64,000 bases of DNA, taken from contig NZ_BQXQ01000002.1 of NCBI RefSeq assembly GCF_030159055.1, positions 122,784 through 186,783 on the forward strand, written 5' to 3'. The translations under genes were made by a program, and so were the position numbers. The stretch comes from Acidovorax sp. SUPP3334. GTDB taxonomy: Bacteria > Pseudomonadota > Gammaproteobacteria > Burkholderiales > Burkholderiaceae_C. Numbering within the stretch: position 1 is the stretch's first letter; the number at the start of each line of letters is the position of its first letter. The notes below the pieces were generated by a model. It was not told the DNA's origin. It saw nothing but the letters and a program-made list of their open reading frames with translations, and did no database searches. Shown in pieces: positions 26,478 through 36,182 of this stretch.

Positions 26478-27818
26478 ATGCCACCTGCCTATCTTGCACC
26501 CTCGGACCCCGTTCCGTTCTGGCGCCGCCTCAACCAATTTTTCGCTTTTCCGCTGCAGAGAAAGCCGCTGCTCTACGGCACGGTGCTGGCGCTGTGCAGT
26601 TTGCTCTACGGCCTCTTTTTCTTCCTGCCGGACTTTCTGGCGGTGCTGCTGGTGGAAATCGGCATTTTGCTGGCGGCATCGCGCTACGGGTTCAAGGTGG
26701 TGGCGATGGGATCGCGCGGACTGCAGCGGTCTGCGGATTTTCCCGAGGCGCTGGACGACGAGTGGAAGGCCCTGCCCTGGAAGCTGTTCGGCATCCTGGT
26801 GGTGCAAGGCATCGTGCTGGGGTGGCTGAACCGCGTCAGTTCGGGCTTGGCCGAGCTGGCATGGCTGGGAGTCAGCTTTCTGCTGCCCGCCACGCTGATC
26901 CTGCTGGTGCAGACCGGCAGCCTCTGGGCCTCGCTCAACCCGGCCGCCGCCTGGGGCGTGGTGCGGATCATCGGCTGGCCGTACGTGCTGCTGTGCTTTT
27001 TCCTGTTCCTGCTCAGCCAGGGGGCCGCCATCGCGCTGTCGGTGCTGGGCCCGATTTTCAAGGGCTGGATCCTGCTGCCGCTGGCCAACTGGCTGTTCAT
27101 CTACTTCGGCTGGGTGATGTGCAGCCTGCTGGGGTATGCGATGTACCAGAACCACGAGGCTTTCGACATCGACCTGCTCCCCGGTGGCGGACTGGACGAG
27201 GACGCCCCGCCGGACCGGCGCACGCCCAGGCAGATCGCGCAGGAGGCCATGGATGCGCTGGTGGCCCAGCAGATCACCGACGGGGACTTGGCGGGCGCCC
27301 TGGCGACGGCCTATGAGGACCAGCGCGTGCACCCGGACGAACTGCCCGCCCAGCGCCGCTACCACCGTGTGCTGGCGCTGACCGACAAGACCGAAACGCT
27401 GCTCAGCCATGCCGAGCGCTTCATCCCGCTGCTGCTGAACCTGGGGCAGACGACCGAGGCGCTGAAGGTCTTCACCACCTGCCGCGAGCGCGATGCGCAG
27501 TTCGCCATCGAAGATGCCGGCCACGTCCTGTCGCTGGCCACCACCGCGTGGAACGGCGGCGACGCCCGGCAGGCCGTCGCGCTGCTGGGCGGATTCGACC
27601 GGCGCTTCAAGGGGCATGCGCTCGTGCCCAAGGCCTATGAGCTGGCGGCGCGGGTTCTGCTGCAGGGCTTGAACCGGCCCGACATGGCCCTCAAGGTGCT
27701 GGCCACCCTGCAGGCGCGGCACGCGGACAGCCCATCGACGCAAGAAGTGCAATGGCTGCTGCGCGCCCACTTGCCCCCGGCGCCTGCGCCCGCAGGCACG
27801 GCGCCTGCCGCACCCTGA
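26478..27818 (+). CDS. membrane protein with C-terminal TPR-like repeats
   Basis: A 446-residue protein with two parts. Residues 1-230 hold about six membrane helices (YGTVLALCSLLYGLFFFLPD, LLVEIGILLAASRYGF, FGILVVQGIVLGWLN and so on) in the DUF4013-like style of envelope proteins; residues 250-430 form a soluble helical region with TPR-like pairs (LLSHAERFIPLLLNLGQTTE; DARQAVALLGGFDRRFKGH). It ends in an Ala/Pro tail. Divergent from the SGNH gene and convergent with the rhomboid gene, which also carries TPR-like repeats, hinting at a shared envelope proteolysis or assembly role. No specific function known. Confidence 0.75.
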   Translation: MPPAYLAPSDPVPFWRRLNQFFAFPLQRKPLLYGTVLALCSLLYGLFFFLPDFLAVLLVEIGILLAASRYGFKVVAMGSRGLQRSADFPEALDDEWKALPWKLFGILVVQGIVLGWLNRVSSGLAELAWLGVSFLLPATLILLVQTGSLWASLNPAAAWGVVRIIGWPYVLLCFFLFLLSQGAAIALSVLGPIFKGWILLPLANWLFIYFGWVMCSLLGYAMYQNHEAFDIDLLPGGGLDEDAPPDRRTPRQIAQEAMDALVAQQITDGDLAGALATAYEDQRVHPDELPAQRRYHRVLALTDKTETLLSHAERFIPLLLNLGQTTEALKVFTTCRERDAQFAIEDAGHVLSLATTAWNGGDARQAVALLGGFDRRFKGHALVPKAYELAARVLLQGLNRPDMALKVLATLQARHADSPSTQEVQWLLRAHLPPAPAPAGTAPAAP

Positions 27819-27836
27819 AGCCGTGCAAGCCGCCTC

Positions 27837-27900
27837 GCTTCAAAAAGCATAGCTGCCAGCGCATGATTTCATTGGGTTTCAATGGTTTTTCGCCTTGAAG
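27837..27900 (+). repeat. interspersed palindromic repeat, copy D
   Basis: GCTTCAAAAAGCATAGCTGC starts it, then CAGCGCATGATTTC and an AATGGTTTTT end. It fills the gap between the convergent TPR-protein and rhomboid genes, where it may serve as a terminator. Confidence 0.6.
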
Positions 27901-27925
27901 TGCAATGAATCCCACGGCATCTTGC

Positions 27926-29434
27926 TCACCTTTCAATAGCACTGGCTGACGCCAGCCCTTCCAGGCCCTCCAGTTGCCGCAGCGGCGCACTGCCCGGCGC
28001 CAGTTGCTGGAGTTGCGGCCGCCACGCCATGGCCTGATCGCGCCGTCCCGACTGCAGCAGCGCCGTCACGAGCATGCCCACCAGTTCGCCCAGCGCCGTG
28101 TGCTGGGGCGCGGTGCGGTGCAAGGCGGTGAGCAGCTTTTCGGCATCGCTCCAGTGGCCGCCCCGCACGAAGCGGCGGGCCAGCGCGGCCATGTCGTCGG
28201 GCACCAGGCGGGCGCTCGGCTTGGCGGTGTCCAGATAGGTGCGGTAGCTGGCGTGCTGAAAATCCAGCGTGGCCGCGTCCTGCGGGGACAGGCGGAAAAT
28301 GCGGCGCGCGGCACGGTGGAAGTCGTCCCCGGAAGGCCACAGGCTGGCCGTCTTGAACCAGGCGCTCAGCACCGGCAGATCGTGCGGCCTCAACTGCGCC
28401 GCGGCCCGCCACTGCACCAGGGCCCGCTCGAACTGCATCGCCTTCGCCAGCTGCCGCGCCTGGGCCACATGGCCGTCGAACCCGTCGTCCGGCACGGCCG
28501 GCGCCTGGGCCTGCGGCACCGGGATGGCCTGGCGGCGCACCAGCCCGGCGCCGGCCATGAGCGCAGCGCCCGTCAGCAGCCCGCCCAGATGGGCCATGTA
28601 GGCCACGCCCTTGCCGCTGAGCCAATGCTGCAGCAGCTCGTTCGCGATCCACGCCGGCAGCAGCAGGATGGCGGGCGCGGTGACGTAGTTGAAGTAGAAG
28701 AACAGTTGGTAGAAGAACCGCACGCGCCGCAGCCGGTACAGCACCGCGTACATGCCCATCAGGGCCGACACCGCGCCCGAAGCCCCGAGGCCATAGGTCT
28801 CCTGCCCTGCATAGGCCCAGCCGGCCATCAGCGAACCGCCCAGCGCACCCAGCAGGTAGAAGGCCAGGTACAGCCCCCGGCCCAGCGCCAGCTCGACCGA
28901 GAAGCCGAAGAGAAACAGGAACACCATGTTGCCCAGCAGATGGCCGGTGCTTGCGTGCAGGAAGGCAGCGGTGATCCAGGTCACGGGCCTCGTCGGCGCG
29001 TCTTCCTTGTAGCTGTGCGCCCAGCGGCGGGTGAACGGCTCGGGCAACGTGGCGTCGTAGCGCGCCCGGGCAGCTTTCCAGTCGGCATGGACGGGCTCGT
29101 CCTTGCGCACCACCTGGTCGGCATGCAGCCGGGCCTGAAAGGCTTCTTCACGCTCCATCCACTGCAGCAGCGCATGCTGACGGCCCGATGCCAGCAGGCG
29201 CTGCGCCCGGCCGGCATCGCGGCGGCCGGAGTCTTCCAGCCACTGGACGAAGCGGGGCAGTTCGATGTCGGGCAGCGGGCTCGACAGGTATCCCTGCGCC
29301 GCGCGGTCGATGGCCTTGGCCTCCCACCGCTGGGGCCCCCAGAACACCAGCAGGTTGACCAGGATGAGCAGCACCGTGGCCCATGGCGGATTGCGCCACG
29401 ACGGGCGCTGGTCCAGCGGAATGGCGTAGAACAT
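27926..29434 (-). CDS. rhomboid family intramembrane serine protease with TPR-like tail
   Basis: A 502-residue membrane protease. The N-terminus has a hydrophobic segment (WATVLLILVNLLVFWGP), a ~110-residue insert, then the rhomboid core: HLLGNMVFLFLFGFSVELALG, the catalytic Ser in YGLGASGAVSALMGMYAVL, and the catalytic His in YMAHLGGLLTGAAL. A C-terminal region of about 190 residues is helical and repeat-like (ALVQWRAAAQLRPHDLPVLS; LTALHRTAPQHTALGELVGM). The core is complete, so the enzyme is probably active. Substrate unknown. It faces the TPR membrane protein. Confidence 0.92.
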   Translation of the reverse strand: MFYAIPLDQRPSWRNPPWATVLLILVNLLVFWGPQRWEAKAIDRAAQGYLSSPLPDIELPRFVQWLEDSGRRDAGRAQRLLASGRQHALLQWMEREEAFQARLHADQVVRKDEPVHADWKAARARYDATLPEPFTRRWAHSYKEDAPTRPVTWITAAFLHASTGHLLGNMVFLFLFGFSVELALGRGLYLAFYLLGALGGSLMAGWAYAGQETYGLGASGAVSALMGMYAVLYRLRRVRFFYQLFFYFNYVTAPAILLLPAWIANELLQHWLSGKGVAYMAHLGGLLTGAALMAGAGLVRRQAIPVPQAQAPAVPDDGFDGHVAQARQLAKAMQFERALVQWRAAAQLRPHDLPVLSAWFKTASLWPSGDDFHRAARRIFRLSPQDAATLDFQHASYRTYLDTAKPSARLVPDDMAALARRFVRGGHWSDAEKLLTALHRTAPQHTALGELVGMLVTALLQSGRRDQAMAWRPQLQQLAPGSAPLRQLEGLEGLASASAIER

Positions 29435-29517
29435 GGCCGGGCGAGCGCCGATTCAGCCCTGGCCATGCCGGCGCGCGCGGCCCGGCGCGCGAAGGCGCCG
29501 CGAGAACGCGGGGGCGC

Positions 29518-30522
29518 TCACTGAGGCACGAAGCCGCTGCGCTGGATGATTCGCGTCCAGGCCTGCGTGTAGGCCTGCTGGCGCGCGCCCAGTTGCTGGG
29601 GCGACATCGGCGCCACGGTCAGGCCCATGGCGGTCAGCTGGCGGTTCACTTCCGGCTGGGCGATCACCTTGGCGAGCGCCTGCGAAAACCGCGTGACGAA
29701 CGCGGCCGGCGTGCCGGTGGGCGCATAAAAGCCGTAGTACGGCAGGTCCTCGAAGCCCTTCAGCCCGAGTTCGTCGAACGTGGGCACGTCCGGCAACGCC
29801 GCCTGGCGCTGGGTGCCGAGCACGGCCACCACGCGCACCTTGCCGCCCTTGTGGTTTTCGATGAAGTCCTGCACCGATCCCACGCCGGCCGGAATCTGGT
29901 TGCCCAGCATGTCGGCGATCATCGGCGCGCTGCCGCGGTAGGGAGCGGCCACCAGGTCGATGCGGTACTTCTCGCCGATGAGCTTCACCAGAAACTCGGG
30001 TGTGGAGGCCGGCGCCGGAATGCCCACCGCGCCCTTGCCGCCACCCTGCGTCGCGATCCAGTGCACATAGTCGTTGAACGACTTGGCCGGCGACGCGCCG
30101 GACACGGCGAAGGCGTTCACGAAGGTCGCCACGCCGCCGACCGGAATGAAGTCGGTCACCGGGTCATAGCCCGGGTGCTTCACCACCTGCGGCAGGATCG
30201 AGATGGTGTGGTCGTGCGACAGGAACACGGTGTGCCCGTCCGCCGGGGCGGCCTTGAGCGCCTGGGCAGCGATCTGCCCGCCCGCGCCGGGGCGGTTGTC
30301 CACCACCACCGGCGTGCCCAGCTCGTCCTTGAGCTTTTCGGCCAGCAGCCGCGCGATCGCGTCGGTGCCGCCGCCGGGCGGAAACCCCACCAGAACGCGG
30401 ATCGGCTGCCCGCTGGCAGGCGCCTGGGCCGAGGCCAGGGCGGCAACGCCCGCCGCACCGGCCAGAACGGCGGCGCGGGCGGTTTGCACGAGCCAGTGGC
30501 GGCGCGAAGAAGAACGGTGCAT
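29518..30522 (-). CDS. Bug-type tripartite tricarboxylate transporter receptor
   Basis: A 334-residue exported receptor of the TctC/Bug family. It starts MHRSSSRRHWLVQTARAAVL with a twin-arginine-like signal and an AQA cut site. Family marks are IRVLVGFPPGGGTDAIARLLAEKL, VVVDNRPGAGGQIAAQALKAAPADGHTV and LVAAPYRGSAPMIADMLGNQI. GGAG lies 7 nt before the ATG at 30520-30522. No tctA/tctB membrane genes accompany it, as is usual for the expanded Bug set in this order. The ligand, commonly a carboxylate, is unknown. argH is 111 bp upstream on the same strand. Confidence 0.9.
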   Translation of the reverse strand: MHRSSSRRHWLVQTARAAVLAGAAGVAALASAQAPASGQPIRVLVGFPPGGGTDAIARLLAEKLKDELGTPVVVDNRPGAGGQIAAQALKAAPADGHTVFLSHDHTISILPQVVKHPGYDPVTDFIPVGGVATFVNAFAVSGASPAKSFNDYVHWIATQGGGKGAVGIPAPASTPEFLVKLIGEKYRIDLVAAPYRGSAPMIADMLGNQIPAGVGSVQDFIENHKGGKVRVVAVLGTQRQAALPDVPTFDELGLKGFEDLPYYGFYAPTGTPAAFVTRFSQALAKVIAQPEVNRQLTAMGLTVAPMSPQQLGARQQAYTQAWTRIIQRSGFVPQ

Positions 30523-30591
30523 GAGCGGCTCCATGAAGTGTGCGAAACGGTTGAGCAGAATGCGGGCCAGCGCTTGGGATGCGGGGAGCCT

Positions 30592-30618
30592 GGGCAACGT
30601 GGGCAACGTGGGCGATGC
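30592..30618. repeat. 9-bp repeat upstream of the Bug gene
   Basis: Two exact units of GGGCAACGT and a degenerate third between argH and the Bug receptor gene, in non-coding DNA. Confidence 0.7.
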
Positions 30619-30633
30619 GGATGACCGGGGCGA

Positions 30634-32121
30634 TCAGGCCAGCCGGCTGCGGTGGCGCGCCAGCTGCGCGCGCACCTGGGCAGGCGCCGTACCGCCCAGC
30701 GTGTTGCGGGCATTGAGCGAGCCGCGCAGGCTCAGGGCGTCGAACACGTCCTTCTCGATCTGCGGGTGGAAGCCTTGCAGCACGGCCAGGGGCAGCTCCG
30801 ACAGGTCCACGTTGTGCGACACGGCGGCTTTGACCGCATGGGCGACCGTTTCATGCGCATCGCGAAAGGGCAGGCCCTTCTTGACCAGGTAGTCGGCCAG
30901 GTCGGTCGCGGTGGCGTAGCCCTTGAGCGCGGCCTGCTCCATGGCGGGCGCGTTGACGGTGATGCCGCCCTCCTTCTTGCCCGTGGCGGGGTTGAGCTGG
31001 CCGCCGACCATTTCGGCAAAGATGCGCAGCGTGTCCTTGAGCGTATCCACCGTGTCGAACAGCGGCTCCTTGTCTTCCTGGTTGTCCTTGTTGTAGGCCA
31101 GGGGCTGGCCCTTCATGAGGGTGATCAGGCCCATCAGGTGGCCGACCACGCGGCCGGTCTTGCCGCGCGCCAGTTCCGGCACGTCGGGGTTCTTCTTCTG
31201 CGGCATGATCGACGAGCCGGTCGTGAAGCGGTCGGCGATGCGGATGAAGCCGAAGTTCTGGCTCATCCAGATGATGAGCTCTTCCGACAGGCGGCTCACG
31301 TGCACCATGCACACGCTGGCGGCGGCCGTGAATTCGATGGCGAAGTCGCGGTCGCTCACCGCGTCCAGGCTGTTCTGGCACACCGCGGGGTTGCCGTTCG
31401 CATCCACCATGCCCAGCGTTTTCGCCACGCGTTCACGGTCCAGCGGGTAGGTCGTGCCGGCCAGTGCGGCGCTGCCCAGGGGCAGCACGTTGACGCGCCG
31501 GCGCACATCGGCCATGCGGTCGGCGTCGCGCGCGAACATCTCTACATAAGCCAGCATGTGGTGGCCGAAGCTCACCGGCTGGGCCACCTGCAGGTGGGTG
31601 AAGCCGGGCAGGATCACCTCCACGTTCTGCTCGGCCACATCGACCAGCGACACCTGGAGTTCTTTCAGCAGATCGGCGATCAGGTCGATCTCGCTGCGCA
31701 GCCACAGGCGCACGTCGGTGGCGACCTGGTCGTTTCGGCTGCGGCCCGTGTGCAGGCGCTTGCCGGCATCGCCCACCAGCTGGGTCAGGCGTGCCTCGAT
31801 GTTCAGGTGCACGTCTTCGAGGTCGAGCTTCCACTCGAAGGCGCCGGACTCGATCTCTTGCTGGATCTGCCCCATGCCGCGCTGGATGGAGGCATGGTCT
31901 TCACCGCTGACGATCCCCTGCGCGGCCAGCATGTCGGCGTGCGCCAGGCTGCCCGCGATGTCCGCCTGCCACAGGCGCTTGTCGAAAAACACGCTCGACG
32001 TGTAGCGCTTGACCAGGTCGCTCATGGGCTCGGAAAACAGCGCCGACCAGGCCTGGGCCTTGGTGTCGAGCTGGTTGTGGGAGGGGGCGGACGCTGGGCT
32101 GGAGGCGGGGCTGGTGGACAT
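30634..32121 (-). CDS. argH: argininosuccinate lyase
   Basis: A 495-residue cytosolic enzyme that splits argininosuccinate into arginine and fumarate, the last step of arginine synthesis. The signature loop [20 protein letters not shown] with the catalytic Ser is at about 290, [20 protein letters not shown] is at about 115, and the substrate-binding [10 protein letters not shown] segment lies between. The ATG at 32119-32121 starts a Pro/Ser-rich leader of about 17 residues before the core ([19 protein letters not shown]). It is divergent from the AlgZ/AlgR-type genes, an order also known from pseudomonads. Confidence 0.97.
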   Translation of the reverse strand: MSTSPASSPASAPSHNQLDTKAQAWSALFSEPMSDLVKRYTSSVFFDKRLWQADIAGSLAHADMLAAQGIVSGEDHASIQRGMGQIQQEIESGAFEWKLDLEDVHLNIEARLTQLVGDAGKRLHTGRSRNDQVATDVRLWLRSEIDLIADLLKELQVSLVDVAEQNVEVILPGFTHLQVAQPVSFGHHMLAYVEMFARDADRMADVRRRVNVLPLGSAALAGTTYPLDRERVAKTLGMVDANGNPAVCQNSLDAVSDRDFAIEFTAAASVCMVHVSRLSEELIIWMSQNFGFIRIADRFTTGSSIMPQKKNPDVPELARGKTGRVVGHLMGLITLMKGQPLAYNKDNQEDKEPLFDTVDTLKDTLRIFAEMVGGQLNPATGKKEGGITVNAPAMEQAALKGYATATDLADYLVKKGLPFRDAHETVAHAVKAAVSHNVDLSELPLAVLQGFHPQIEKDVFDALSLRGSLNARNTLGGTAPAQVRAQLARHRSRLA

Positions 32122-32171
32122 GGAGGGCAATAATCCGATGGTTCAGACACCCGGAACACCCGGATGCCGCA

Positions 32172-33233
32172 ATGCAAGAGACGCAAATTTTATCGACCCG
32201 GCCGCAGCCCCTCTCCGATGACCCCCGCCAGCCCCTCGGCCGGCGGGTGCTGGTGTTCGACGCCTGCCATGTCGGCGTGATCCTGCGCGCGGTGCTTTTC
32301 GTGGAGGCGGTGCTCGGCGTGGGCGCGCTCTTCAACGCCGCCACGCCGCTGGAATGGATCTCGCGGCTGTCGCTGCTGACCGGCGGCGCCCTGCCCGCCA
32401 CGCTGGCCTGGCTGGTCACCGCCTGCAGCCTGAAGACCGTGCTGCAGCGCCTGCCGGTGGCGCTGCAATACGCGGCGGGCGTGGCGCTAGGCACGCTGTC
32501 CGGGCTGTATGCCTGCGGCATGCTCGCGCTGGTGGGCGCGACCGCCGAGCCGCCCTGGATTGCCAGCGGCGCCAGCGGCGCCCTGCTGTCGGCGGCACTG
32601 GTGGCGGCCCTGGTGCTGCGCGCACGCGCCCGCACCCCGGCAGCCACCACGGCACGGCTGTCCGAGCTGCAATCGCGCATTCGGCCGCATTTTCTGTTCA
32701 ACACGCTCAACAGCGCCATCGCGCTGGTGCGGGCCGAGCCGGCCAAGGCCGAGGCGCTGCTGGAAGACCTGAGCGACCTGTTCCGCCACGCACTGATGGA
32801 CCAGGGCGAGTCGGCCACGCTGGGCGAGGAGATCACCCTGGCGCGCCGCTACCTGGACATCGAGCAGGTGCGCTTCGAAGAGCGGCTGCGCGTGCAGTGG
32901 TCGCTGGACGCCCGCGCCGACGGCGCCCGCCTGCCCCCGCTGCTGCTGCAGCCGCTGGTGGAAAACGCGGTCAAGCATGGCGTGGAGCCCAGCCCGCAAG
33001 GCGGGAAGGTGCGCATCGTGACCGAACTGCGCGGCAGCCGCGTGATCGTGGTCATCACCAACACCGTGCCCGCCGTGCCCCAGCGCGACAAGGGCCGGCC
33101 GCGCGGCCATGGCATCGCGCTGGCCAACGTGCGCGACCGCCTGCGCCTGCTGCACGACGTGCAGTGCGAGTTCAGCGCCGGCATGCAAAATGGCCGCTAC
33201 CAGGTGCGCATTTCGCTGCCTGCACGGTCGTGA
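32172..33233 (+). CDS. AlgZ/LytS-type sensor histidine kinase
   Basis: A 353-residue membrane kinase. Four hydrophobic helices cover about 35-155 (ILRAVLFVEAVLGVGALF; GALLSAALVAALVLRA). The His_kinase domain shows the phosphorylated His in RIRPHFLFNTLNSAIALV at about 175, and the ATPase N-box in LLLQPLVENAVKHGVEP, followed by GHGIALANVRDRLRLL. The response regulator gene follows after 34 bp. The neighbour argH on the other side is the same as for algZ (fimS)–algR in Pseudomonas, where the pair controls alginate and type IV pili; here the target is unknown. Confidence 0.92.
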   Translation: MQETQILSTRPQPLSDDPRQPLGRRVLVFDACHVGVILRAVLFVEAVLGVGALFNAATPLEWISRLSLLTGGALPATLAWLVTACSLKTVLQRLPVALQYAAGVALGTLSGLYACGMLALVGATAEPPWIASGASGALLSAALVAALVLRARARTPAATTARLSELQSRIRPHFLFNTLNSAIALVRAEPAKAEALLEDLSDLFRHALMDQGESATLGEEITLARRYLDIEQVRFEERLRVQWSLDARADGARLPPLLLQPLVENAVKHGVEPSPQGGKVRIVTELRGSRVIVVITNTVPAVPQRDKGRPRGHGIALANVRDRLRLLHDVQCEFSAGMQNGRYQVRISLPARS

Positions 33234-33267
33234 ACGCTCTTGTCGCCCTTGCCCACGCACATCCTCC

Positions 33268-34014
33268 ATGCACATCCTGATCGTTGACGACGAAGCCCTG
33301 GCCCGCAGCCGCCTGCGCACGCTGCTGGGCGATTGCGACGCGCGGCACACCTGCGCCGAAGCGGCGAACGCCGCCGATGCCCTGGCGCAGATGCAGCCCG
33401 CCGGCGGCAGGGCGTTCGACGCCGTGCTGCTGGACATCCACATGCCCGGGCAGGACGGCCTGGCGCTGGCGCATGCGATGCGCGCCCTGCCCTTGGCGCC
33501 CGCCATCGTGTTCGTGACCGCGCACGCGGACCACGCCGTGAGCGCGTTCGAGCTGGACGCGGTGGACTACCTCACCAAACCCGTGCGGCGCGAACGGCTG
33601 GAACAGGCCCTGGCCAAGGCCCGGCGCGCCACGCAGCAGGGCGCACCGCCGCCCGCGGCCGCCGCGCTGCCCGAAGGCGAAGCCCTGGTGATCCAGGACC
33701 GGGGCCGCACCGAGCGCGTGCCGCTGTCCGAGGTGCTGTACCTCAAGGCCGAGCAGAAATACCTGACCGTGCGCACCGCCGTGCGCAGCTACATCCTGGA
33801 CGGATCGCTGAACGAACTGGAGGCGCGCCATGGCGATCGCTTCCTGCGCATCCACCGCAACGCGCTGGTGGCACGCCGCGCCGTGCGCGCGCTGGAAAAG
33901 CACTACGACCCCGAGGAAGGCGAAGGCTGGGCCGTGCGGCTGCACGGACTGACCGAACTGCTGGCGGTCTCGCGCCGCCAGGTCACTGCCGTGCGGGAAG
34001 AACTGGCCCGCTGA
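33268..34014 (+). CDS. LytTR response regulator, AlgR-like
   Basis: A 248-residue regulator. The receiver domain has the acidic pair in MHILIVDDEALARSRL, the phosphorylated Asp in VLLDIHMPGQDG, Thr in VFVTAHADHAV and Lys in DYLTKPVRRERL. The C-terminal LytTR DNA-binding domain begins at about 145, with RTERVPLSEVLYLKAEQKYL and RFLRIHRNALVARRAVRALE. It is encoded directly behind its kinase. LytTR regulators bind paired direct repeats; I found none I could assign. The start at 33268 puts the receiver at the N-terminus without extra residues. Confidence 0.94.
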   Translation: MHILIVDDEALARSRLRTLLGDCDARHTCAEAANAADALAQMQPAGGRAFDAVLLDIHMPGQDGLALAHAMRALPLAPAIVFVTAHADHAVSAFELDAVDYLTKPVRRERLEQALAKARRATQQGAPPPAAAALPEGEALVIQDRGRTERVPLSEVLYLKAEQKYLTVRTAVRSYILDGSLNELEARHGDRFLRIHRNALVARRAVRALEKHYDPEEGEGWAVRLHGLTELLAVSRRQVTAVREELAR

Positions 34015-34021
34015 GTTATGG

Positions 34022-34077
34022 TGTTTTTGGCCTTCAGCGCAATAAACACGCCGGCAACCAGCTATCAATAACATAGC
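34022..34077 (-). repeat. interspersed palindromic repeat, copy E
   Basis: On the minus strand: GCTATGTTATTGATAGCTGG, then TTGCCGGCGTG, TTGCGCTGAAGGCC and AAAAACACC. This is the copy closest to the form I know from Comamonadaceae intergenic regions. It lies between the convergent response-regulator and ZIP genes. Confidence 0.65.
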
Positions 34078-34160
34078 AAACGAACGGCCAGCAGCATGGC
34101 ACCGCCGCAGCGTGCCCCGGCCAGGCAGCGCCGGCCCTGCCGCCGCATCCCGCCGCTCGA

Positions 34161-34994
34161 TCAGTGCGCGTGGGCCATGCCGCTCACCAGCGTGACCACG
34201 GCCATGCCCGCCACCAGCCAGGCGATCTGCGCCACGGTCTGGCGTGCGCTCAGGCGCTTTTGCAGTTGGGGAATCAGGTCGGCCAGCGCCACGTACACGA
34301 AGCTGCTGGAGGCGATGGCCAGAAAGTACGGCAGCCACTCTTGCAGCTCGCCCACCAGAAAGTAGCCCACCACGCCGCCGAGGGCGGTCACCGCGCCGGC
34401 CAGGGACACCTTCACCAGGGCCATGCGGCGGTTGGCGCTGGACTGGCGCAGCACCACCAGGTCGCCCATGTGGTGCGGCACCTCGTGGGCCAGCACGGAC
34501 AGCGCCGCCACCAGGCCCAGCCGCAGGTCGGCCATGAAGGCGGAGGCGATCAGGATGCCATCGCCGAAACAATGCACGCTGTCGCCGGTGAGCAGCGCCC
34601 AGCCGCCGCCGCGCCGCCCGGGGCCGTCATCGTCGCCATGGACGTGGCCATGGGAATGGCCGTGCCCATGACCGTGGCCGTGGCCGTGGCCGTGATCGTG
34701 GGAATGCTCGTGCCCGTGATGCCACAGCTCGGCCTTGTCCAGCAGGAAGAAGAACACCAGCCCCACCAGCAGCGTGGCGAACAGGTCGTGCGCGCCGGCC
34801 TGGCTCTCGAAGGCCTCGGGCAGCAGATGCATGAACGCCGTGGCCAGCAGCGCGCCAGCCGCCAGGCTGAGCAGATGCTGCGGCCCCACGCCATACCGGC
34901 CATCGCCCAGGCCCGCGCGCATGAACAGGGCGGCCACCCACACGCTGCCGATGCCCGCCGCCAGCGTGGCCAGGATGATTGCTGCCAAGGTCAT
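34161..34994 (-). CDS. ZIP family divalent metal transporter
   Basis: A 277-residue inner-membrane importer for zinc or related metals. About eight helices are seen; the metal site helices IV and V are SVHCFGDGILIASAFMADLRLG and VLAHEVPHHMGDLVVLRQ with the expected His/Asp and HEVPHH residues. The cytosolic loop between helices III and IV is an extreme His/Gly run (about residues 92-121), with the HGHEHSHD start, that probably binds or senses metal. The gene is alone and no zinc regulator site was found. Confidence 0.93.
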   Translation of the reverse strand: MTLAAIILATLAAGIGSVWVAALFMRAGLGDGRYGVGPQHLLSLAAGALLATAFMHLLPEAFESQAGAHDLFATLLVGLVFFFLLDKAELWHHGHEHSHDHGHGHGHGHGHGHSHGHVHGDDDGPGRRGGGWALLTGDSVHCFGDGILIASAFMADLRLGLVAALSVLAHEVPHHMGDLVVLRQSSANRRMALVKVSLAGAVTALGGVVGYFLVGELQEWLPYFLAIASSSFVYVALADLIPQLQKRLSARQTVAQIAWLVAGMAVVTLVSGMAHAH

Positions 34995-35064
34995 GGTGTC
35001 TCGCGCTTTCCCTAGGGCCTCTCGGCCTTGTCAAATCGATGCCGGTGCAGCGCGCAGGGCGCGC

Positions 35065-35085
35065 AAAAAAAGCCCCGAAGGGCTT
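35065..35085 (-). terminator. intrinsic terminator of the dienelactone hydrolase gene
   Basis: On the minus strand AGCCC-TTC-GGGGCT followed by seven T, about 45 bp beyond the stop at 35131. A second GC hairpin, GCGCGC-AGG-GCGCGC, lies just downstream. Confidence 0.85.
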
Positions 35086-35130
35086 AGGAACAGGCTCACC
35101 GCCGGGGGGACGCCCGCGCAGGCTTGGAAC

Positions 35131-36039
35131 TCAAGCCACGCCGTGGGTCTTGAACCACGCCAGCGCCCGCTTCCAGCCGTCTTCGGCGGCTTCCTTGCGG
35201 AAGCTGGGCCGGTAGTCGGCATGGAAGGCGTGGGGTGCGTCGGGGTACACGACGAACTGCGACGCCTTGGCGGCGGGGGAGCCGGTCTGGAGAGCCGCTT
35301 TCATCTTATCAATCGTGTCAAGGGGGATGCCGCTGTCTTTCTCGCCATACAGGCCGAGCACCGGCGCCTTGAGGATGGGGGCGATGTCCACGGGGTGCTT
35401 GGGGGTCAGTTCGCTGGACTGGCCCACCAGCCGGCCGTACCAGGCCACGCCTGCCTTGACGGGGCCATGGGCGGCATACAGCCAGGTGATGCGGCCGCCC
35501 CAGCAAAAGCCGGTGATGCCGACCTTCTTCAGGTCGCCGCCGTTTTCGCCGGCCCATTTCACGGTGCCGTCCAGATCGGCCAGCACCTGCGCATCGGGCA
35601 CCTTGGACACCAGCTCGCTCATGAGCTTGGCGGCTTCGGTGTACTGCAGCGGATCGCCCTGGCGGGCATAGAGCTCGGGCGCAATGGCCAGGTAGCCGGC
35701 CTTGGCGAAGCGGCGGCAGGTGTCGGCGATGTACTCGTGCACGCCGAAAATCTCCTGGATCACCAGCACCACCGGCAGGTCGGTCTTGCCCGCTGGCGCG
35801 GCGCGGTAGGCCGGCACCTTGAAACCGTTCACTTCGATGCTCACCTTGCCGGCCGTCAGACCGTCCGCAGGGGTCTGGATGGCCGTTTGCGCCATCACGG
35901 GCATGGCTGCGGCGGCGTAGCCCACCCCGAAGCCGGCACCCAGGGCCACGCGCATCGCGGTTCGGCGGGTCGCGCCCGCTTCGGTGCTCTGGCCCGGCAA
36001 GAGGGCATCGAAATCGGTCTTGAGGTCGTCACGCAGCAT
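35131..36039 (-). CDS. dienelactone hydrolase family protein, twin-arginine-like leader
   Basis: A 302-residue alpha/beta hydrolase. The nucleophile is Cys179 in GITGFCWGGR, the acid is Asp235 in YGEKDSGIP, and the base is the His of YPDAPHAFHADYR, the Cys-Asp-His triad of dienelactone hydrolases. The N-terminus carries an RR pair and a hydrophobic stretch (TRRTAMRVALGAGFGVGYAA) after about 24 residues and then AMPVMAQT, so the protein may be exported by Tat. The ATG at 36037-36039 follows AGGAG. Most family members are cytosolic, so the leader sets it apart. Substrate unknown. It is divergent from the GbsR-type regulator. Confidence 0.9.
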   Translation of the reverse strand: MLRDDLKTDFDALLPGQSTEAGATRRTAMRVALGAGFGVGYAAAAMPVMAQTAIQTPADGLTAGKVSIEVNGFKVPAYRAAPAGKTDLPVVLVIQEIFGVHEYIADTCRRFAKAGYLAIAPELYARQGDPLQYTEAAKLMSELVSKVPDAQVLADLDGTVKWAGENGGDLKKVGITGFCWGGRITWLYAAHGPVKAGVAWYGRLVGQSSELTPKHPVDIAPILKAPVLGLYGEKDSGIPLDTIDKMKAALQTGSPAAKASQFVVYPDAPHAFHADYRPSFRKEAAEDGWKRALAWFKTHGVA

Positions 36040-36182
36040 GGTCTGGCTCCTGGTTGGGTGAAGGGATCGGCAGCGCAGGAGTCTAGGGCCTGCAGCCTCT
36101 GACGGCATGCCCCGCAGAGGCACGCGGGATTCCGAAGCCATCGCACTTGGCGCGGCATGGCATCTCCACCGCATCAACCCGC

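Noticed and set aside
35275..35330. AT-richer patch in the dienelactone hydrolase gene as another repeat copy
   Set aside because: It lacks the GCTA palindrome and encodes normal family sequence.
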